Shown here in pieces: positions 6,392 to 10,754 of a stretch of 10,754 nucleotides of DNA. Source of the DNA: Phycisphaerales bacterium (lineage in GTDB: Bacteria; Planctomycetota; Phycisphaerae; Phycisphaerales; UBA1924); contig JALOQT010000014.1 in assembly GCA_025453375.1 (NCBI GenBank), positions 1 through 10,754 of the forward strand, read 5' to 3'. The notes under the pieces were generated by a model, which was not told the DNA's origin, made no database searches, and saw only the letters and a program-made list of their open reading frames with translations. The translations under genes were made by a program, and so were the position numbers. Numbering within the stretch: position 1 is the stretch's first letter; the number at the start of each line of letters is the position of its first letter.

Positions 6392-6751
6392 ATGGCCGAG
6401 CAATGGACCATCTGGATCACGCTGCGACTGCTCCTCGGGGCGGCGTGGTCGGCCGTCATGCTGCTGGCCGGGTTGACGGTGCTGAACCAGGGCGCGTCGC
6501 TGCTGGCGGGCATCAGCCACCGCACCAGCACGCCGACGGTTGAGGACATTCAGAAGTACGTGCCCGTCGCAGGCTTGCTGGGTGTGTGCCTGTTCGTCAC
6601 GGGTGTGTTTGTCTTCTGCACCGTCGTGGCCGATCGCCTCTTCCCGCGCGCCGACGTGCGCATCACCGGCTGGGTGCAGCGACTGGCGGCATGGGTCCTC
6701 ATCCTCAGCCTCCTCGGCGGCATCGGCTGGTGGATCGTGACCGGGCGATAA
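6392..6751 (+). CDS. Small three-helix membrane protein, function unknown
   Basis: 119 residues from the ATG at 6392, 44 bases after the glycosyltransferase stop and 7 before the next start. Three hydrophobic segments: about 9-31, 57-80 and 98-116. A polar loop between the first two (32-56) contains NQGASLLAGISHRTS and a short charged stretch. The helix-2/3 loop is Arg-rich (RLFPRADVR, 82-90), which suggests it faces the cytoplasm. There is no recognisable ribosome site and no known motif. The frame is open upstream to 6197, but that part runs through the glycosyltransferase gene. Tight spacing suggests translation coupled with its neighbours. I do not recognise a family. Confidence 0.7.
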   Translation: MAEQWTIWITLRLLLGAAWSAVMLLAGLTVLNQGASLLAGISHRTSTPTVEDIQKYVPVAGLLGVCLFVTGVFVFCTVVADRLFPRADVRITGWVQRLAAWVLILSLLGGIGWWIVTGR

Positions 6752-6758
6752 TCGGGAT

Positions 6759-9275
6759 GTGAAGACCACCCCTCGCCCACGCGCCTGCTCAACCTCAACC
6801 CGCGCCCACGCGCCCACCGCTCCGCTGGTCGTGGCCATCGCCGCGCTCAGTGCGATGTGGATGATGCCGCCGATGGTTGCCCACGCGCAGCCCGCCGGCG
6901 CCAACGTGGCCGCACTCGAGCGCGAATCACTCGACCCCATGGCCGGCCGCGCGATTGTGCGGGCTGTGCTGGTTGACCTGCGGGCCCATCCCGAGCCGGG
7001 CCCGGCGGACTATGCCATCGCCGCGTCGCTGCTCAGCCGCGCCGCGAGCCTCGCAGGTGATCCGACGGACATCTTGCGCCTGGCCCTCGCCGCGGCGCAG
7101 GAGAGTGGCGAGGCCGATCGCGTGCTGGATATCTCGCGTCGCCTCGTCAAGGCCGATCCGGAGGACACCGCGGCTCAGTTGCAGTTGATCGAAGCCCGCG
7201 CCTCGCAGGCGGCCGACGCCGATGGGCGCCTGGCGGTCTATGACGCGGTGCTGGGTCCGCGCGGGGCGGGCGTGGATGATTCGGTCCGCTCGCGCGTCGC
7301 CCTGGCCGCCGCGATGATCCGCAAGCAGCGAGGCGATCTTCGTGGCTGCGCCGACAACCTCACTCGCGCCAGCGCCCTGGACAGCAGCAACAAGCAAGCC
7401 GCCGCGGGCGTGCTGGAGTTCTTCGTCGAGCGCGTCAATGACCCCGTCGGCCGCGTCGAATTGTTGACCAATCTGCTGCTGGCCGATCCGCTCGATGCCC
7501 AGAGCCACGCGATGCTCGCCGGCGAGTTCTCTGCCGCCGGCGTGCCCGAGGCGAGCCTGCGGTTTTATGACAATGCCGAGCGGATCATGACGCGCCTCGG
7601 CCAGAGCCTCAGCCCGCAGCAATCGGCCGATCGCTGGGTGCAGCAGGCCAAATTGCAGGGCGTCGCAGTCGTCGCGCGGCAGTTGACGGCCGAAGTTGAC
7701 GAGCCACGCCGCGCAGCGCAAGTCGCACGCGATCAGGCTCGCCTCGCTCGCCGCGACATGTCCGACCTGCCCGACCCGGGCACAATCCGCTTGACGCCGG
7801 AGCTCGAGCGTCTGCGTCTGGCCTGCGCACTGGCCGCGGGCGATGCGGCCAGCACCGCCGCGTCAATCAAGGATTTCACGGCGTACGCCACTGAGTTCGC
7901 CATCGCCGCCAACGGTGCCAAGCTCCCCCCCGCCCCGGCAGAGTTCGAGCTGGCGTTGATGCGGCTGTGGGCCAACATCGATGTGGATAAGGCCCGCGCA
8001 GATATCGAGCGATTCCGCGCCGCCGGCAGCCCGCCGGAGGTGCTCGCCCGCCTCAGCGCGCTGTCGCAGCATCGCGCCGGCAATCGCGATGAAGCCCGCG
8101 CCGGGCTGCGAGCGATGCCCGGTGACGCGCTGGCGATGGTCGCGCTGGCGCAGGTGGAGATCGATGCAGGCTCGCCGCGCGAGGTCATCGAGCCGCTGCT
8201 GCTGAATATCACGACCGCCGCGCCGGGCACGGCGCTGGGTGTGTGGGCGGGCGCGAAGTTTGTCAGGATCGCCGGCCAACCGGTGCCGCAATCGCCACTG
8301 GCCGAGCAGTTCGCCCAGTTGGCCTCGGGCATCGGCTCATGGGTTGATGATGTGAGCAAGGACCCTGCACGATTCGTGACCATGCTGGTCACCACGCCGC
8401 GGCCGATCGTTGACGCTGTCGAGCCGATGCTGATCACGGCGCGCCTGCGTCACTCGCTGCCTGTACCGCTGGCGATTGGCCCCGGTGAGGTGCTCGACAG
8501 CCGCTTCCTGATCACCAACATGCCCGACTTCGGCCGAGGGATTGACGCCCGCCGTGCCACCAGCGAGGTGCTGAATCTCGATCGCCGCTTGCGCCTCATG
8601 CCGCGCGAGGAACTGATCGTCACCGCCTGGGCCGAGCCGGGCGCTGCGGGGTGGGCCACGGAAAGCGGCCTGACGACCGCGGTGCGGACGCGTCTGCGCG
8701 TGGTCAACGGTTTCCAGGTGTTCAATGGCGTGCCACAGGTCGTCGGCCTGGGCGGGTCGACGGAAGTCGGCCCCATCACGCGTGCAGCCCCCGAGGCGCG
8801 CGGCGTTGAGCAGCTCATCGGCGCGATCGGCAGCGAGCAGGGCCGCATCCTGGCGCGGACGCTCGTGCAGGTGCGTCGCACCTTGCTGGACGCTGGCGGG
8901 GCGGCTGGCGTCTCGGCGGCGGATGCGGGCAAGCTCGCCGCGGCGCTCGTCGAGCGATATCGCGCGGCCGACGCCTCACTCCGCGTACTGCTGCTGACCG
9001 GCGTGCCGAATCGCAATCAATCCAGCGCGGCTATGGCGTTCGACCAGGGCGTCGCGGGCATCACCGAGACGGACAGCACCGTGCGACTGGTCAAGCTCTT
9101 CACGCGTGCGGCGGAGGCCAAAGTCCTCGAGGCCGGCAAGGCTGATGCCGATCTGAGCCGAGCCGCGACGCGCTTGGCCGCGCGGATCGAAGCCAACTTG
9201 CCGACGTTTGCCACCCTGCGCGAAACGACGGTGCCGGGCGAGGCAGGCGCCGCCGTGCCCTCGATGGCTCCATGA
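6759..9275 (+). CDS. Large exported helical-repeat (TPR-like) protein, function unknown
   Basis: 838 residues from a GTG at 6759. This start is preferred because it is the only upstream codon that includes a full signal peptide: basic, Pro-rich residues 1-22, hydrophobic core 23-36, probable cleavage after VAHA (A43). Residues from about 60 to 545 are Ala/Leu/Arg-rich paired helices. Stretches such as ALAAAQESGEADRVLDISRR and the following KADPEDTAAQLQLIEA resemble tetratricopeptide repeats, although the repeats are degenerate. About 565-675 changes character: fewer helix formers and many alternating hydrophobics (PLAIGPGEVLDSRFLITNMP, then RLRVVNGFQVFNGV), probably a beta domain. From about 680 to 825 it is helical again. 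Such proteins usually scaffold assemblies in the periplasm. It starts 7 bases after the small membrane protein and ends 6 bases before pabB, so it is likely part of the same transcript. No enzymatic motif is seen. Confidence 0.8.
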   Translation: MKTTPRPRACSTSTRAHAPTAPLVVAIAALSAMWMMPPMVAHAQPAGANVAALERESLDPMAGRAIVRAVLVDLRAHPEPGPADYAIAASLLSRAASLAGDPTDILRLALAAAQESGEADRVLDISRRLVKADPEDTAAQLQLIEARASQAADADGRLAVYDAVLGPRGAGVDDSVRSRVALAAAMIRKQRGDLRGCADNLTRASALDSSNKQAAAGVLEFFVERVNDPVGRVELLTNLLLADPLDAQSHAMLAGEFSAAGVPEASLRFYDNAERIMTRLGQSLSPQQSADRWVQQAKLQGVAVVARQLTAEVDEPRRAAQVARDQARLARRDMSDLPDPGTIRLTPELERLRLACALAAGDAASTAASIKDFTAYATEFAIAANGAKLPPAPAEFELALMRLWANIDVDKARADIERFRAAGSPPEVLARLSALSQHRAGNRDEARAGLRAMPGDALAMVALAQVEIDAGSPREVIEPLLLNITTAAPGTALGVWAGAKFVRIAGQPVPQSPLAEQFAQLASGIGSWVDDVSKDPARFVTMLVTTPRPIVDAVEPMLITARLRHSLPVPLAIGPGEVLDSRFLITNMPDFGRGIDARRATSEVLNLDRRLRLMPREELIVTAWAEPGAAGWATESGLTTAVRTRLRVVNGFQVFNGVPQVVGLGGSTEVGPITRAAPEARGVEQLIGAIGSEQGRILARTLVQVRRTLLDAGGAAGVSAADAGKLAAALVERYRAADASLRVLLLTGVPNRNQSSAAMAFDQGVAGITETDSTVRLVKLFTRAAEAKVLEAGKADADLSRAATRLAARIEANLPTFATLRETTVPGEAGAAVPSMAP

Positions 9276-9281
9276 TCGCCC

Positions 9282-10592
9282 ATGATGCCGCGGCGTGGCG
9301 ACATACCCTCGACTGTGCCGAGTGAAATCGATGTTGCCAGCGCGATGAAGACGGTGCTTGACGCGCCGGACGATGGCACGCCGCTGTGCGGCCTCTTCAC
9401 GGCGGACGTCGCCGGGCGCAACATCGTCATTCGCCCGACCAGCATCCATCGCGGCCAGATGCCCGCGTCGTTGCAATTGTGGCGGCCAGCATCGCCAACA
9501 CATGCTGCGAAGCCGGACACGGGGGAATCGGGCGGGTGGATCTTCGTCCTGGACTACGAACACGCAGAGGTGTTCGACCCAGCCGTGCGATGCGTGAGCC
9601 GTGACGAGCACCCAACCCAGCCGACCGCCGCGTGGATTCGCTATGAGGCCGAGTCGGTGTTGACTCCGGCGCCGCCCGATCGCCATGCTGCCCACGCGCG
9701 CGCGAGCGACCATTCGTTCCACCTTGGCCCGCTGCACAGCATCACCGGGCCGGACGCATTCCAAGCCAGCGTCCACCGGGCGCTTGGGCACATCAGCGCT
9801 GGCGATGTCTACCAGATCAATCTGACGCATCGCCTCGAAGGTGCGTTTTCCGGTTCCGCACGCGCGCTGGGCATGGCGCTGGTGCGCCGGGCCAAGCCGT
9901 GGTTCGGGGCGTATGTCGAGTTGCCCGCCGACCCGCGCACCGGTGCGCCGGCGCGCGTCATCGCCAGCGCCAGCCCCGAACTCTTCCTCACCATCGACCC
10001 CGCCACCGACGCGCACGGCCCGATCATCACCACCCGCCCGATGAAGGGTACCCGTGCCGACCTGCGCCTGCGCGATGATCTGCACGCCAGCGAAAAGGAA
10101 CGCGCCGAACTCACGATGATCATCGACCTGATGCGCAACGACCTCGGCCGCGTCTGCCAGCCAGGTTCCGTCCACGTGCCCGCCCTCCGCACGATCGAGG
10201 CCCACGCCGCCGGCACAATCCTCCAAGCCACGGGCACCGTTCGCGGCACGCTGCGGCCGGACATCACCCTCATGGACGTCCTCCGCGCCACCTTCCCCCC
10301 TGGCTCGATCACCGGCGCGCCGAAAATCCGCGCGATGCAGATCATCCGCGCCCTGGAGCCAGTCGCCCGCGGGCCATACTGCGGCGTCATCGGCTGGGTC
10401 ACCGATGACGGCCACGCCGCGATGAGCGTCGCGATCCGCACCGCCGTCATCGAGCGCGGCCGCCTGCACTATGGCGTCGGCGCCGGCATCGTCGCCGATA
10501 GCGACCCAGCGGCCGAATGGGAAGAAACCCTCGCCAAAGCCGCGATTATTCGGGATTTAGTAAGTAGCCCCGAGCATCGTGCGCCCCACTGA
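9282..10592 (+). CDS. pabB: Aminodeoxychorismate synthase component I
   Basis: 436 residues. Converts chorismate with ammonia to 4-amino-4-deoxychorismate, the precursor of p-aminobenzoate and folate, in the cytosol. The chorismate-binding domain fills roughly residues 150-430. YQINLTHR (177-184), RPMKGTRAD (252-260), MIIDLMRNDLGRVC (279-292), FPPGSITGAPKIRAMQII (338-355) and GVGAGIVADSDP (398-409) are all intact. K255 in the MKGT motif matches the Lys of PabB that forms the covalent intermediate; anthranilate synthases carry a different residue there, so PabB is preferred over TrpE. There is no fused glutaminase or lyase domain, so a PabA partner must be encoded elsewhere. Two adjacent ATG codons (9282 and 9285) could start it, and neither has a visible ribosome site. 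Only 6 bases separate it from the preceding gene, so coupled translation is likely. Confidence 0.92.
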   Translation: MMPRRGDIPSTVPSEIDVASAMKTVLDAPDDGTPLCGLFTADVAGRNIVIRPTSIHRGQMPASLQLWRPASPTHAAKPDTGESGGWIFVLDYEHAEVFDPAVRCVSRDEHPTQPTAAWIRYEAESVLTPAPPDRHAAHARASDHSFHLGPLHSITGPDAFQASVHRALGHISAGDVYQINLTHRLEGAFSGSARALGMALVRRAKPWFGAYVELPADPRTGAPARVIASASPELFLTIDPATDAHGPIITTRPMKGTRADLRLRDDLHASEKERAELTMIIDLMRNDLGRVCQPGSVHVPALRTIEAHAAGTILQATGTVRGTLRPDITLMDVLRATFPPGSITGAPKIRAMQIIRALEPVARGPYCGVIGWVTDDGHAAMSVAIRTAVIERGRLHYGVGAGIVADSDPAAEWEETLAKAAIIRDLVSSPEHRAPH

Positions 10593-10616
10593 TCGTGTCC
10601 CCCGGTGGTTTGGCGC
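10581..10616 (+). other. Inverted repeat across the pabB stop
   Basis: GCGCC-CCAC (10581-10589) pairs with GTGG-TTT-GGCGC (10605-10616) with a TTT bulge. It lacks a following T-tract, so it is at best a weak 3'-end structure rather than a clear terminator. Confidence 0.3.
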
Positions 10617-10754
10617 GGGCGGGCGATCTATCCTTGTCCCCTTGGCCCGAGGGCTTCGCAGGTGTTCTGCGGGCACTCGGCCGACATGCCCCGATCAGCC
10701 GCCGCCACGCCGCAGGGCTCAGCGGCCCGCCCCGGGGACCCATAGGAAAGGTGT
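10593..10754 (+). promoter_or_regulatory. Probable leader region of the next plus-strand gene
   Basis: No gene fits here. A hairpin is possible from GGCCCGAG (10644-10651) with CTCGGCC (10676-10682), one base bulged, plus an inner CGCAG-CTGCG stem. The window ends in AGGAAAGG (10744-10751), a good Shine-Dalgarno-like sequence, which suggests a start codon just past the edge. TATCCT near 10629-10634 could be a -10 box, but I cannot pair it with a good -35 box. Confidence 0.35.

Noticed and set aside
8976..10469. Long minus-strand frame (497 codons) opposite pabB
   Set aside because: No motifs; it is the shadow of a well-matched PabB on the plus strand.
10644..10682. tRNA-like or riboswitch-like fold
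   Set aside because: No T-loop GTTCGA-type sequence, no acceptor stem and no recognisable riboswitch core; only a simple bulged hairpin.

Overview
This is an ordinary-looking chromosomal stretch of a GC-rich bacterium, most likely a planctomycete of the Phycisphaerae type. The lineage call is an inference. It rests on a C-terminal exosortase-type sorting tail of the 'PTPG - hydrophobic stretch - RRRR' form, Ala/Pro-rich exported proteins, and a very large exported helical-repeat protein next to housekeeping genes. I see no insertion sequence, prophage, CRISPR array, tRNA or rRNA in the window.

Layout. Positions 1-739 hold the C-terminal three quarters of a malate dehydrogenase (LDH-like family), closed by a clear hairpin-plus-T-tract terminator. 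Positions 889-2346 encode an exported protein joining a region that resembles the CpcT/CpeT chromophore-lyase fold to an FKBP-type peptidyl-prolyl isomerase domain, with a similar 32-residue charged segment at each end. Converging on it from the minus strand (2500-3255) is a small secreted protein with a PEP-CTERM-like sorting tail. A perfect 14-bp stem between the two genes probably ends transcription in both directions. A roughly 320-base gap without a convincing gene follows. Next comes a minus-strand PAP2-family membrane phosphatase (3575-4432), whose 5' end overlaps that of a divergent gene.

From about 4389 to 10592 four plus-strand genes lie close together, with gaps of 44, 7 and 6 bases, and are probably co-transcribed: an ArnT/PMT-type membrane glycosyltransferase that uses lipid-linked sugars, a 119-residue three-helix membrane protein of unknown role, an 838-residue exported helical-repeat protein of unknown role, and a stand-alone aminodeoxychorismate synthase component I (PabB). 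The last 160 bases look like the leader of a further plus-strand gene, ending in a Shine-Dalgarno-like sequence at the window edge.

How they fit together. The glycosyltransferase and the divergent PAP2 phosphatase could both act on polyprenyl-phosphate carriers at the membrane, which would make a small envelope-glycan unit; this is inferred from family and position only. PabB supplies a folate precursor and has no visible functional link to the envelope genes. The most interesting object is the CpcT-like/FKBP fusion with its duplicated terminal segments. I found no convincing new defence or mobile system.
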